Counted from the first letter of the stretch, positions 37,112 to 49,811 are shown. The stretch is DNA of 64,000 nt from Neodontobutis hainanensis (GCA_024349245.1 JALDNG010000077.1:987001-1051000); one strand, 5' to 3'. The notes: generated by a model not told the origin, from the sequence alone. Numbers and translations are program-made.

Positions 37112-38039
37112 ACTACCCCCTTGGATGTAACATCTTTCTTACATTTGTTCTATTAGAAGATGCATTGACGGCATGATGGGCCTGAGGGCTGCTGGTCAAA
37201 GCCAGATTAGGTTTTGATCAAGGTAAGTTAAGGTTTGGTTTGAGCAAACTTGAGTTTTCTGGATCCAGAAGGTTGTTCGGTTTTGAGCGGGTTTTATTGC
37301 CATGGTAACGTACTCTACACAGCTATTCTGGTTTAGAGTCCGCAAAACCAAAGTGGACCAATCAGATGTGAGCAAAGTCACATGGATCTGACGCTGTAGC
37401 AACTAAACCCTTTGTTCTTCAACCGGCTTCTGTCAAGCACTTTGAGAGACAAAATGTGCTGTATTAATACATTTTTTGTTTACACTTGGAAGGCTTTCTG
37501 TATTTAATGTTATTTGCTGCCACTATATTTTTGAATTTGGGTCACACCTGTTTTTTTTTCTTTTTTTATTGTGTGTTTTTTCTTATTTTTTCTTTTCATA
37601 TTTCTAAGCACTTTTCCTACTGTGTTACTTGCGATCTACACTTAGTGTGAACTATCGAGGCCATGAGTTTTTCAGTTGCTCTATCCTCAGTTTGAGCCAA
37701 TTAAAATGACTGTCTCAAAAGTTTTACATTTATATAACCAGTTATATTTCTCTCTTTTTTCCTGTTTTTGGCAACATGCAATATGTTGAATGCTATTGCT
37801 GGTTAACTATGTGGACACGCCCACAAATCAGTTTAGGGTTCAAAACTATGGTTCAGACCTGAGTTAATAGAGACGGTTGACAACCAGCGCCGTGCAAAAG
37901 ATACACCCAAAGTTACCCAGTTTGGATTTGTCTGGTTTTATCAACTCAGAACTTCCTCTGCAACTCTGAGTTTCTTCAACTGGCTTCCAGCAACAGACCT
38001 CTGCAGTAGTCCTGTCTTTATCCTGGAACGGGGGGTAGT
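37112..38039. mobile_element. possible non-autonomous DNA transposon (Harbinger/ISL2EU-like)
   Basis: The left boundary ACTACCCCC (37112-37120) is matched in inverse by GGGGGTAGT (38031-38039). Interior words such as TTGCCATGGTAAC, AACTCAGAACTTCCTCTGC and GAGTTTCTTCAACTGGCTTC resemble a repeat family I remember from fish genomes. No transposase frame and no convincing target-site duplication were found. Nine-bp inverted ends alone are weak evidence, so the boundaries are tentative. Confidence 0.35.
37297..37309. promoter_or_regulatory. RFX X-box-like palindrome
   Basis: TTGCCATGGTAAC matches the RFX-factor X-box GTTGCCATGGCAAC except for one mismatch inside and the first base. It lies about 360 bp upstream of the ATG of the minus-strand frame at 36936, within a possible mobile element. 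Function is inference. Confidence 0.4.
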
Positions 38040-41000
38040 AACAAAGATGTTGCCAGTAATAATATTGGAGTCAATGCAAACAAAATGGGACAGCACAATG
38101 TTATGGGAAATCAATGACGTCTTAGGTGTCGGTATATCAGTACATGCACATAATCAAGAATATAGGACGCTGCATTTGTGTTTACGTATGCAAATTAGCC
38201 ATGTTTTACAGAAGGCCCAGAGGCTGCCTAACAGGGGACAGGGACTCGTCTTATTGCTGTATTGTTAGTGGAGCATAAATGAGACACAAGGCTGAAGGAG
38301 ATGAATGCTGGTGGGAAAAACTTCCCTGAAAGGAGCACAAAAATGGGCTAGTGTTAGCCAGTGGCTTTTCTTTTACTTTACACTAAGACCTCCCCCACAA
38401 TAGCCTTATCTACTTTTGTCTTTTTCGTGTAACTTGGGGCACAAACAGAGAGTGCATTGTGTTGCTAAGTGCGGCCAAAAATAAGTGACTTCTTGAAAAG
38501 GGGAAAGATGCAACAAGGCTCAATTTTTGAGGCTTTTATGTGTTCTGTCTCCATGAAATAAATATCACACACTGCATTTTAAAAGCATGTACCTAAAATT
38601 GAGCCATAGTAAAATATTTATGTTCTTGAAGAGATCGTGGCCAAGATGTACTAAGTGCACCACTTCACTTGTGGCATTTAGTGGGAATCGGATTGGTACA
38701 ACTATGTAATCCTACTGGTAAGCCCGCGGCAATCTGTGTTCGTATATGAACCACAGCACTTTAAGCAAAGATGAGCTCTACTGTGGTTTGTCCTTTTCTC
38801 TCTAAGCCGCTCTGTGGTATAACATCATCTCATCTGAATGCAGGATGTAAAATGACTGAATATGGAAAGTGTTAGTGGTTGCCCGCTACGTCTTTAGTTT
38901 ATTAATTGTGAAGAGGGCAACAGTTTAGAAGGCCTACCTGATGGTTCATGCTGTCGGCCTGCAGGGGTTAAAAACAGGGGTCTCAGCTCATGAATCATGC
39001 TGCTGGGAATAAGAGCCCAGCTGAGGTCCGTGGGAGGGAGGGCTAAGCTTTGCCACTAAGGCATCATAGAGATTGCAGAGGTGTTGTGGAGGTCCCACAG
39101 GCTCCAACAATCAATCAGAGAGCATTCTATCATAATTACACCCAGGGAGTCACGGAACAGCACTGTCCTCACACCCCGCAGCCTATGCACTATCCCTCCT
39201 CCTTTGAGCACTTAGGCTCGTCCCTATCCCCCACCAACCACTCCATCAAACCCTCCTCTGCTTCTGATGTCCTCATCTTCCCTCCTCTCGTTTATCTAGG
39301 GTCCACCTCGGCCTCCATTTTGATCTCACTGGTTACACTGTGCTCAGTTGCTGGGTGCACGTGCACACTCGTGAACATGCACCTTATTAGGGATGGTGCA
39401 GAGGATGGATGGAAGGTGTGGGGAGAGTGAGGGGGTATGTAGGGCACAGTGTGTGGATAAAGAAATGATTTCTCCTTCACACCTCCCTTGCTAATTAGTG
39501 CAGGCTGCCTGCTGCCTTGAAGGAGGCGGTGTCGAGGGAGCCCTGCTATTTGTCTTGAAGAATTACCGACATGGAATTTTCACAATGCCTCTTAATGCCA
39601 CCGATATGAGACAGAATTCAGCTGTTACTTGACTGCAGCCACTTATCAGTTCATTGCACTGATTGTAGTAACCTCTATTCTTTATCGCAGACACACAACA
39701 GGAACATGGCAGAAGCTCCCTCCTGCAGAGCAGACTATTTTTTACACCCTTATTGAAAAAGATGTCCAAACTTTAAGTGATAATTTGCCAGAATCCTAAA
39801 TGTTAAAAAGAGCACTCAATGTCAATTATTTACATTACTGTAAAGCTCTAAACACTCTTTTAAAGTAAAACCAAATGAAAGCCACTCAAGATCAAACCTT
39901 CATAGAAGTAATTTCAGAAGTACTGCATTGTCAGTTTGTCCACAAAAATACTGCTTCTTACCTGCTTCAGTTCAACATTCAAGAATGATAATGTAATAAT
40001 GGCTAATGGCTTGAATGTGTGCATTTACTGTTACCAAGTGGCTGTAATTTTAAACATTAGCAGTTTCCTGACAAACTTGCATTAAGTACAAAGAGAAGTC
40101 AGAGTCAACAGGCAGGTTTTCAAAGCCAGGATCAGATCCAGGATCAGATCTCCAAAAAACAGCTGATGCTGAAAATGCACCGTAGCATCATACATTGACT
40201 CGTGGAGGCAACCACAGAGCACAAACACACATGGACTGCCCATTCAGACCCCAAGACACTTTGAGGCTTTTTGGAACTGAAGGAAAGCAGATTGGACAGC
40301 CTCAGACCTACAGCAAGGATAAATATCTGTACACTCCCAAAATCAGTGTATGTTATATAGATTAGAGTTGTCGTAGTTTTTTATATTGCTGCTATTTATT
40401 CATTTCCTCCTTAGCCCTTAGCAATGTGTGGGTTTAAACTTGAAAGTGGGCATCACAGATTGTGTATGAAATCCTTTTGTCCCTGGTCTGGGAAACAGCT
40501 GTGCATTGTTTAGTCTATCCGTTTCATCTGAACATCTTCACTTTTCTTTTCTGTTGCTTCTCTGGACTTATTTAAGTGCATACCCTATACAAATACAACA
40601 CCAGATCAATTATTTTTTTAAAGTTTGGCCTGCTTCATTTACAACTGTGGACCAAAAAGAAAACATTATTTCCTTTTTTTAGGTGAACATGTGACAAGTA
40701 GGAGAATGAGCCCAATATTAAAGATATTTGTGATAGGTGTTTGTGTGGGAATCCTATTAACATCATTTAGCCCTAGGTGGATCTCATCTCTAGAGCAGCT
40801 GCATCTGACAGGCCTGACACAGCACGACAAAGAGGCCAATCATTAATGTCAGCCAGAAGAGAAGAAAAAAAAATAGGAAGCATTATGTTTCTCTGGAAGT
40901 ACATTCAGTAATGATGTCCATTTTCCCGGATTCTGTAATTTTCCCTACTGGGCTAATAAAATGAAACTTAATGATTTCACTGGATATGTTATGTTTGTAC

Positions 41001-41744
41001 ATTACACAATGTGATTCAATACAGAAAACAGTTATATTGAAAAGATTATCAATACACCAACCTAAATACAACTTAAAGTAACAATCCTCACTAATTGAGA
41101 TAAGAGAAGATATCAACAAGATATAGTTTAGACTAATCTCACTTTTAAGATGATCTAAAGTCTTGTTAACACCACAGGATTTTAAAATCCATTTGTGTGG
41201 CATCTCAAACCTAAAATGAATCTGAACATATTATTATCTCTGTTTTCTTTAACATGAACCAATCTCACAATAATGGCATTGACCATAGGATTTAAGTAAG
41301 AAAGAATGACTTTATCATAAAGCAGCAGCAGTTAATAGTGGCCACAAGATTTTGTTCTTGCCTTCATCTACAGGTGCTGTCAGTGAGATTGTGATATCAG
41401 TGAGTACATTACTCTACTCTTACTCTCTTAATAATCAATTATTATATGACAGAATGTCATTAAGACATAACACCATTATTAGCACACGCTTTTCTGGGCT
41501 CCCTGTGAATGCATGTAAAAACTTTCATCTCTCACCTACTGTATCTCCAGTAACAGTTTTGTCAAGACAATCTTAATCCGCCCATTGGTCCCCTATTCAC
41601 CGATAATGTCGTTATGAAAGGGCAATAAAATGACAGTTACATCCGAGATTTTCGGCTTTTACTCCATAGTAAAACAATAGTTTTCAGATAGCATAAATGG
41701 ACGTATTATGGAAAAATTCACCCCCCTCAGAGTTGTCACGTAAC
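38040..41744. other. non-coding, some evenly composed blocks
   Basis: 38930-39560 has balanced composition and few simple runs, so it may include conserved elements. The 126-codon frame at 39050 has no splice or domain support. A 12-bp tandem duplication sits at 40126-40149. No mobile elements recognised. Confidence 0.4.
40126..40149. repeat. 12-bp tandem duplication
   Basis: CCAGGATCAGAT occurs twice in immediate succession without mismatch. Confidence 0.9.
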
Positions 41745-41749
41745 TCTAG

Positions 41750-41905
41750 AGACTGGAGTCATCTTTTGTACCAGGCTCTAACAGGATTTTTACACTTGTA
41801 AAGTCGCCATTTGGTTTCTCCTTATATTTCCGCTTTTGGAGCCTGCCCTCTGGTGGACGGCGGTATATCGCTGTATTTCGCTGTATATCGCGGTTTGGCA
41901 GCGCC
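41750..41905 (+). repeat. dispersed fish repeat fragment, class unknown
   Basis: The text GACTGGAGTCATCTTTTGTA, then CCAGGCT, CTTTTGGAGCCTGCCCTCTG and GTGGACGG follows a repeat that I remember as frequent in teleost genomes. Inside it three 10-bp units (TATATCGCTG, TATTTCGCTG, TATATCGCGG; 41864-41893) stand in tandem. Confidence 0.5.
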
Positions 41906-41934
41906 CTTACTCGAGGACCGTTAAGAGGTTCCAT

Positions 41935-44753
41935 GAGAGAGGCTTGATTTGGACATAAGATTTGTGGATTTTAAGTCATGCTCAATAAGATGATTTATTT
42001 ATTTTTTTCATTAACATATTTTCTCCTTAATAGAAATTTGAATCTGCCATGCATCAAAGAACATTGTTTATTGTTTTAGACTTTAATTCTCTTATTAAAA
42101 ATGCTCCCTGCCTTCTTTTTACTGTGCTCTTGGAAACCTGCCCTGAGTTTGTCATTGGTGCTGAGACTGGACTTGTTTGAATGATACAGTACAACAATAG
42201 TTTTTGGTGGTGGTACTGTTTCCTGGTATTGGTTTACACTGGTCTTTGTTCTGACTTGGTTCTGGATTATGTTAAAATGGCCACTTAGCCAGCATGTCTC
42301 CTCCACTTAAAAACATTTTCATTCATTTTAATTCTGTTGTTTGTTTCTTTTCTTATGAATAGTTTTAAGTAATTACAGCACACAGGGTATTTTCCTCCCT
42401 GAATTGTTTTGCCAACTCTCTGTGTACTGTCCAGAAATAATGGTGCAGATAGTTGCTTGCCAGATGGCTGTCACAGTTGGTAATGCAATAGTGAATATGG
42501 AAGACTCTCAGCCTAATATTACACACACACACAACCAGAGCTGCACACCATACATCAGCACACTGCTTGGGCTGTAACATCAGCTCATTTCCCCACTTCA
42601 CACTCATTAAAGTCTTCTGTTTAATACCACTTACTCCCGTATGTAATATAGAAATAATTATCTCTACTATTGTCGCTTTGGTTTATCATACGCCACTACT
42701 CAGCTGTTGTTAGGGAGACGGGTGCGTTTGTAAACATATGCACAGAGATGTCCACAGTCGCTTTTGCCAACATTCCTGTGTTTCAAAAATGATTGGAAGC
42801 CCACAATCTACCAAGTTCAGGGAGATAAGTATTCAAAGGGTGCCTGCTGCTGAGCCTATAGCCCTGTGTAATGCTGCGATATATGAATGGCCCGGGGCCT
42901 GTGCCACAGAGAATGGATGACACAGGCCTGGGCTAAGAGGCTTTGCCAAAGCTGTGGCTTAGCAGTCTCCCAGGTGTTAATGTGCGCACTGTCTGCCACC
43001 CTCGCTGAGGAGACTGGCCCAGCACTCACTTTCCACTCACACTAAAGTTATCAACTCCTGCTTTAGTCCATTCATTTGTGGTTTCAAGTGGTTTTTGAGG
43101 TGAAGAAAAATAACTGTGAAAACTTGGAAAATTGGGTACTTCATAAAGGAAGAAACATTTGTTCATTGCCACACCCAAACTGCTTACATCGGCCTGACAA
43201 AATTATATTTGATGGGACGTGCATAAAACACCTCTTCTACTCTAATATACAATAATTATCACTGAATTGACTAGTTAAAGATTTATCAAGTCCTTCTTGC
43301 ATTTCGATACAAGAAGCTAGTTACCACTGCCAGTTCAAACTAGAGCATCATTATAGGCCCCACGGTAATCATCTGAAGTGTGGAGACGCCACACAGATGA
43401 TTAGTCTGAGCTCGGTGAAGTTGAGTTAATCTGTCTTGACTCACTTGAAGTACAACCAATCAGAGAGCAGGGGGCGGAACCAACAGACAGATCATTGCAC
43501 AAAGCCATCCCCCTTTTATGTTTGATCGAACTATTTTACCAGCTGGCCAAGCTAGTAATCAACTGTGTCACAACCAGAATATCAGTCCCTCACTTGTATG
43601 AAGTAATAAAAAAGAGTGAAAGTAATCTCATTTAAAGGTTTTGCTCAAGATGGGAAAAGAATGAGAGGGAGGAGGTGCTTGTGTGGTTATCTTCAAAAAC
43701 GATTGTAGTCCAGTTTTTTGGACTAGCTTCGAGTTGAAAGAGTTCTGATCATTATATGCTTCAATTTTATTATCTGTCACATAAAGAGCAGCAGTACCAC
43801 ACGACCGTCTGCTGATCCTATGCATTACCTTTTGATCCAATGAAGCACATGCAGGAGTCTGTTTTCAGGTTGCTCCATGGTCTAGTGCTCATGCCCTTCC
43901 TCTCTCTGTCTCAGAGTGAATTTTGCTGGCGGGCTTTTCCTTTATTGTGAGAAGACGCTTGTAAACACAATTCACAATGCTAGCATCCTGTGGGCTGCAG
44001 CTTGTCTTGTGTGCATAATGTGTGATTTTCAAAGAATGTGAAAAGGACTAGTCCTGCGAAGAAGTGGCAGTGCATGATAAAAGCCATTTTTGGGGGAGAT
44101 GGTGAGAAAATGGTGGTGGGGGTGACACAGCAGCAGAAGATACTTTTTTTCCTTCTTTTTAGTTATAAAATACCCTCTCTTCTGTCAGGGCTGTTAGGGA
44201 CATAAAAAAACAGCTCTACTTTTCGTGAAAGCCGCAGGCTGAAGGGATTGCATCACGCTTGCATCAAGTTCATGCTAAGCTATGAACAACTGCGGCCACT
44301 GCTCTCTTAGTTATTGTTATTAATTGTTATGTCAGAAAGTAAAAGAGAAGCAAGGCATTTTTTCCCTCCAACCTCAGTTAAACAAATTATCCTTGCAGCA
44401 ATTTCTCCAAAAATGCAAGATTTCCTTTAGTCGTAATTAGTCTTTGACACACAGTAGGCTACAGTGTGCCATGGAGGAATATGAGACGCTGTACGGCACA
44501 ACGTTTGTCTTCCTGTAGACAGTGGAGGCAAATGTAAACTGGCAAAAAAGCACTGCCCGAAGCATTGATACATATCATTTTAACATTTTAAGACTGATGT
44601 GTAACTAGATTGGCTTTACAGTGATGCAATTCTGAAGGTGTTATGAATGTTTTATGACTTGTTATGGTGTATATTTATTCACAGTGCAGGGCTTTTTTAT
44701 GAAAGGGAAATAAAGAACACTGAACCTGAACTGATCTGTTTAATGCTTTCTAC
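41935..44753. other. non-coding, with a balanced block at 42.72-43.06 kb
   Basis: 42720-43060 has even composition and a nested dyad (42933-42962), the look of regulatory sequence. The rest is ordinary AT-rich DNA with short frames only. Confidence 0.4.
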
Positions 44754-44870
44754 TAGGGCTGCACAATATTTTTATTTACTTTATCACAGAACTATTGTTA
44801 GTCGCAATGTTCATATGTTTTTGTGATGGACAATAAACCTTTTTGCCCATACAACTGTCCACACTGTCAA
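44754..44870 (+). mobile_element. hAT-type terminal fragment
   Basis: CTAGGGCTGCACAATATTTT, followed by TATCACAGAACTA and AGTCGCAATG, resembles the start of a common fish hAT family (AGGGCTGCACRATATT). The opposite end was not found, so this is a relic or a truncated copy with an unclear right boundary. Confidence 0.45.
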
Positions 44871-45289
44871 TCTAAACTTAGGTGTCTCCAAATAAAAAGG
44901 ACACTGCTTTAGACCTGGTTCATTCCTACATTTAGTCATAGTCTTTATTATTGATTTAGAGCATTCATATTTTATAGATCAATTATAATGAATATTGTTT
45001 TACTTTGTCTAAGAGCATTATATAGTTATTGTAATATTTAAAGTAGTTATTGTTATAGTTACCATTATTCATATTTGTAAATGTAACTTTTAAAAGGGGA
45101 ATCTGATATGATGAGTTCTGCAGTAATATGTAGTAGATCTCTGCTGTATATTTTTAAAAAGTATTAATTTGGCCATTCCTTAGTTGTAAAAGAATATAAA
45201 ATGGCAGGATTTCTTCTGATGGCGTAGTTACAGTATAGTTTTTATTAAAGTTTATTATAGTTTATCTGTTGGTGTACTGGGACGCTTAT

Positions 45290-46010
45290 TTACAGTAACT
45301 GCTCACCATTTTCTCACAGCTGCCTTTTGAGGGAGAGCCCTAAATGAGAAAGACTGAAATCTCCCTCCTGTGTCTTGGTGGGATTGTGGGCCTGAGCCGC
45401 CTGGATTTCAGCTCAATAGAAGCTGTAATTAGTTCTAATTTACGGGGCGACTCCTCCCCAGCGACCCTGCTGTGTGAAATCCCCCGGCCACTTGGAAAGA
45501 TCATGTTTTCTTGCACAGAGCATGGCACTCATATAAACCACAACACTGCCATTATGGTCTGCTCCCCACTGATTTGCCCACCTTGTGTTAGGTGGATGAA
45601 AGTCACATCCTGCGATGCCCAGTGGAGCGTATACACTCCCGTTATACACACTCCAGCTATTAAGACGTGACAGAGCCAAGGAGCCCATAGTGTCCATAAA
45701 GGCATCAGTAAAAAAAGCAAATGGAACCATCGGCAAAGTTGTTGGTAATGAGAAGATGTTCCGGCTTGATGTGTTAGGCTCCGTGAGTGGCTGCAAGTGA
45801 CAATGTGTTTTTAGATCTAATGATGCATTTGCATGTCATTCTCTTCGCTTGTTATTGTTCTGAAATCTGTCCAGATGCAATTTGAGTGCATCAATTTGGA
45901 GTCCAATGTTACTCAAGCAACTAATGGACTCTCGGGCAAAATGAAAATTGCTTCCTAATGATCTGACTGAGCTTGATGGGTGAATCTAAATTGATTAGTG
46001 CGCTAACATG
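45290..46010. promoter_or_regulatory. candidate conserved non-coding element, octamer and SOX motifs
   Basis: Evenly composed, repeat-free segment bounded by AT-rich DNA. It contains a perfect POU octamer ATTTGCAT (45827-45834), a SOX core ATTGTT (45854-45859) 19 bases further on, and TAATTAG near 45430. Overlapping frames on both strands (up to 118 codons) agree with selection on DNA words rather than on one protein frame. Conservation cannot be tested here. Confidence 0.25.
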
Positions 46011-46574
46011 AATGTAATATAGAATTAGCCAGTGTAAAGTGTGATCACAGTTTTCTGCCCCTTACAGCCTTATTAAATCTGGCCATTGTCCTCAACAATG
46101 CTTTTATGGATGCTGCCCTGTACTCAAGACTGATGACTTTTATTTAGAGGGGAAACACGACAAAGCTTTACAGTTGACAACTTTGTTCATCTTGACTTGT
46201 TTTTTTATTTTTTATTTTATTTTTTAGTGAAAAACTAAAAAACGGCTTTGTGTTAAATCTGATGTTCACCCGCTGACTGATGAGCGTGACTTCCTGGTCA
46301 ATCAAGTTATTTCACCACAAACAGCTCGTCAGAGCTGTGCCAACACTATCCAGGTTTGTGGGAGATTTAAAATTCAAATAAACAAACCAAAGTATAATTA
46401 GTTTTAGAGACAGTCAATGTTATACTGAGTTCATGTTAGCGGGTAACTACATTTCCTGAAAAGCTTTACAACAAGACATTGCTGTTTAGATCACAAGCTT
46501 TGTTCTTTAGGAATATAATATAAAGGCTTTGTAAAGACTTTGTTAAACAGTTTTATGCAGGCTTAAGATTAGTT
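46011..46574. other. non-coding, no gene seen
   Basis: AT-rich, with a TTTTTATTTTA run at 46200-46230. No feature recognised. Confidence 0.5.
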
Positions 46575-46765
46575 TTAAGATTAGTTTTATTTATTTAAGA
46601 CAGCGTACAATGCACATTAAGCCGGAGCAGAGATGCTTGTAACAGATTATAGCTTAACAGCTAATTTCCATCTGTAGTCCTTTATTGTACATGTTTTTGG
46701 TGGTGGGGGAAACCGGAGTACCCGGAGGAAACCTACGCAGACACAGGGAGAACATGCAAACTCCA
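46575..46765 (-). repeat. composite retroposon fragments, including SINE body (minus)
   Basis: 46575-46620 (TATTTATTTAAGACAGCGTA, then CAATGCACATTAA) looks like the 3' region of a fish LINE in reverse. 46700-46762 (GGAAACCGGAGTACCCGGAG, then GAAACCTACGCAGACACAGG, then GAACATGCAAACTCC) is the reverse complement of the SINE body seen at 49.1 kb. The two pieces abut without a clear junction. Confidence 0.55.
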
Positions 46766-46872
46766 AAGGTAGAAACATTAATTTATTCTACATGTTGTTC
46801 TTCAATAAAAATCTGTTGTTTTGATATTTTGGTTTTAGTTTTCTTTGTCTTAATGACATCAGAACAGTCGCT

Positions 46873-46945
46873 TAGATAAGATAAGATAGGACTTTATGGA
46901 TCCTACAGAAGTACAGAAATAGACTTGTACAGCAGCTCAGGTAAA
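46873..46945 (-). repeat. retroposon 3'-end fragment with GATAA tail
   Basis: Three AGATAAGATAAGATAG-type units are followed by GACTTTATGGATCCTACAGA, then ACAGCAGCTCAGG. This resembles, in reverse, the 3' end and short tandem tail of a fish LINE. Only about 70 bases are recognisable. Confidence 0.45.
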
Positions 46946-48992
46946 CTGCAAAAAGTTACAGAAAGGTGTGCATGTAATTGAATAAAAAAATGTATATACA
47001 ATCTCAGCAGCATTTTAAATACAATAAAATATTATGGTTAAATTAAACAAAAACAAAAACTATGTACAGTATATACATATTTACAAAGGTTACGTTGTAA
47101 CTGTGGTTCTCTGAGCAAAGAGACTCTCTCTCCACTCAGTTGCATACATGATAGTGTCACTTCACTTTTTGTTTTTAGTTTTCTTTATGTCTTGATGTCA
47201 CACACTGTACATTCTGTTAGCCCAGGATTATAGAGCTTCACTGAGCACAACAGGAATAAAGTTCAACAAGGTTTTTTAGTCAGAAATTGTGAAAAGTGTC
47301 TGTCTTACAAAGGAATGAAGGAGCTTTCTAATAAACAGTATAATGAACTCTCTCTGATGAAACTGTAGTTGTTTCTAAATTTTATTAAGTACAAAAAAAA
47401 ATGTTTTCCTTTTATTCAAATTTGAACTTAACCATATTTATTTATTCTGACAAACTGATAAAGGTTTTCAAAAAGGTAGCATTGTGCTTGAACTGTAATG
47501 ATTAGGCAAAAGTTGCTTGCTTTTGCTTAACTTGCTCCAAATAAGTTAAATGGAAGAACAGAAGAAGAAAGCAGGACTGGAGCTGTTATTGGGGCGTACA
47601 ATGGGTAACTGTGGAGGACAAAAGAATTGATCAGTAGTGGACACCTGTGAAGTTTCAAGAGTCCAAGGGCAAAGGGGCTGAGGAGCAGTAGAGCAGCGAG
47701 GGATAGCAGCCTGGTGGCCTGTTCAGGTGGGCTGCGTTTTGAGGACACAGAGAGGACGCACTGAAGCAGACAGACCAGGTAAGGAGCAGGTTTATGAGCC
47801 AAGCAGACAGGTTACCAATCCTCTTCTTACGGCACAGCAAGGACGAGGAACAGACAGATCGGAGTCTGACACTGCAGACGAGGTAGAGACACAGTGAGAG
47901 TTTGTGAAAGAAGCAAAAAGACATGAGGTCAAATGAGGCAGAGACAGACGTGATTAGCGTTGAACTTGAGTCTACAGCTGGCTTTACTTGTGATTTATTT
48001 AATGTTTTACTTTAGAAATGGTAAGGTAAAAGGAATATCTTCATTTTATGGCTAATAAAGTCATGCATATGTTACTACTACTAATACTAGTGAAAAAAAA
48101 AAAGTGCTTATACAACACGTTAGCAGCACATTCACACACAATCTCATTTTTGGAAGAGCAGGATGTAGACACAATAAAATGACTGCATATCTGCACTTAC
48201 AATTTATTCAGCTTTTACAGCAGGCTGTAAAATATTATTTTTTTCATTTATTGTGTCATTTTCATAGGTTATGGACCTTTGCTAAAGCTATTAGCTACTG
48301 GCAGTGTCAGCAGCAGAGGCCTGAATAACCTAGATACTGTTATATTTGGCAATTTTCAAAAACGCCTACTCTGTACCACTCCAGTATTCTGATTAGCATT
48401 GGAAGTGATCGCACACACTGGACCATAGTGTTGCTTTAAATATGGACTACAGACAAGGTTACTGATTCATGTAAACATTTTATTTACATTTTTTATTAAA
48501 TGAATAAAGTAAAATATCAGCAAATGTAACTAACTATTCAGCTCCAAAAATGTTTCTCTCCTTTTTTCATCTGCTATGGATCAGTATCAGACACACACCA
48601 GACTGTGATTATAAAAATAATATGCTGTTTTTTTATTGTAGGAATTAGTTTTTGTAGGGGATTTATTTTATTTATTTGCTTAACATTGCTTTTAATATTA
48701 TAGTACACACATTTAATTATCCATAACTCCCTATAAAAGAACTTCTAAAAAATGAAACATTTAAGTGTTTTATTTAGAGCCGCTCGGCCACTTTAAAGCT
48801 TGTTCCAAAAGTCTCTCAGGACGTCCCCAGGACTCTAGCCTTAGCTCGGGCGGAGCTGACTCTGGAGGAGCCTCCTCCAAAATGGCAACTGGGAAACAAC
48901 CATAGTGTGATGCTATTTTTCACCCATGATGACCAAAGGTTTTTTAAAAGCTAAAATGAATTATAAGTTTATAAGAGTTTTATTCATAGTTT
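46946..48992. other. non-coding, no gene seen
   Basis: AT-rich up to 47500. A purine-rich patch at 47530-47950 yields minus-strand frames (91 and 89 codons) without splice support. Nothing else recognised. Confidence 0.45.
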
Positions 48993-49004
48993 ATGTTGCC
49001 CTTG

Positions 49005-49395
49005 GGGGTGCACGTGGCGGAGTGGTTAGCACTCCTGCCCTACATCAAGAAGGTCGTGAGTTCAAAACCCGGCCGACTCAAACATTCTCGGCCGACTCTG
49101 GTCTTTCTGTGAGGAGTGTGCATGTCCTCCACGTGTTACTGTGGGTTCTCTCCGGGTACTCCGGCTTCCTCCCACCGTCCAAAGACATGCATGTACAGGT
49201 TAATTGGCAACTCTAAAGTGTCCATAGTGAATGAATGTGAGAGTGAATGGTTGTCTGTCAGTGTCTGTCTCTATATGTCAGCCCTGCGACTAACTGGCCA
49301 CTGTCCAGGGTGTACCCCGCCTCAGGCCCAAAGCTGCTGGGATAGGCCCGCGACCCCTAACGGGACAAATCGGTAGAAAATGAATGATTGAATGA
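49005..49395 (+). mobile_element. tRNA-derived SINE, full length, 12-bp target-site duplication
   Basis: The tRNA-like head contains an A box TGGCGGAGTGG (49015-49025) and a B box GTTCAAAAC (49060-49068). The body continues with GGTCTTTCTGTGAGGAG, TCTCCGGGTACTCCGGC and TCCCACCGTCCAAAGACATG, then GGGTGTACCCCGCCT and a CGACCC...GAAAATGAATGA tail. ATGTTGCCCTTG occurs exactly at 48993-49004 and again at 49396-49407, so the insertion boundaries are certain. Transcription would be by RNA polymerase III, and mobility would depend on a partner LINE. The head resembles a tRNA of the Leu/Ser type but is not a functional tRNA gene. Confidence 0.93.
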
Positions 49396-49449
49396 ATGTT
49401 GCCCTTGCAATAAAGTTATTTTTGAATATTATGGATTTACTTTAAGGGG

Positions 49450-49556
49450 CAAAAAGTATTGGTATTGGTATCTATATATGAAAAAGTACCATAAATTAAT
49501 CAGGAAAATTAATTTAACCAGGTCAACAGGAAAAATGCTGGTAGTGCCCATCCCTA
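49450..49556. mobile_element. possible hAT end fragment
   Basis: GTATTGGTATTGGTATC and, at the right edge, AGTGCCCATCCCTA (inverse TAGGGATGGGCACT) recall the ends of fish hAT elements starting TAGGGATGGGCA. No second end or duplication found. Confidence 0.35.
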
Positions 49557-49811
49557 TAATGTTGTTGTTTCTATCTTTAAGATTCATTTCTGAATTTTTT
49601 ACTAAATGCACAGCTGCTGTTATTATCAACTTTGAATCATTTTTTGGCAGGTTTTATTACCCCCATACAGCAGCTGGAAGTTGCGTCTGGAAAATATGTT
49701 GTGCAGTGATAACATTACTTTCTAATGCTTCTTGTGTTTAGTGACAAAATGGAACACAACAAAATATATGAAGACATAAGCCAATAAGAGGCTGATGGTG
49801 TATGAGAGTTA

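Noticed and set aside
43900..44040. Possible exon after TCTCTCTGTCTCAG at 43915
   Set aside because: Acceptor is plausible, but the longest following frame is only about 39 codons with no codon bias.
49005..49080. tRNA gene at the SINE head
   Set aside because: A and B boxes are present, but the sequence continues into a repeat body with a target-site duplication, so it is a SINE head and not a tRNA gene. The same applies to 17718, 22194 and 50394.
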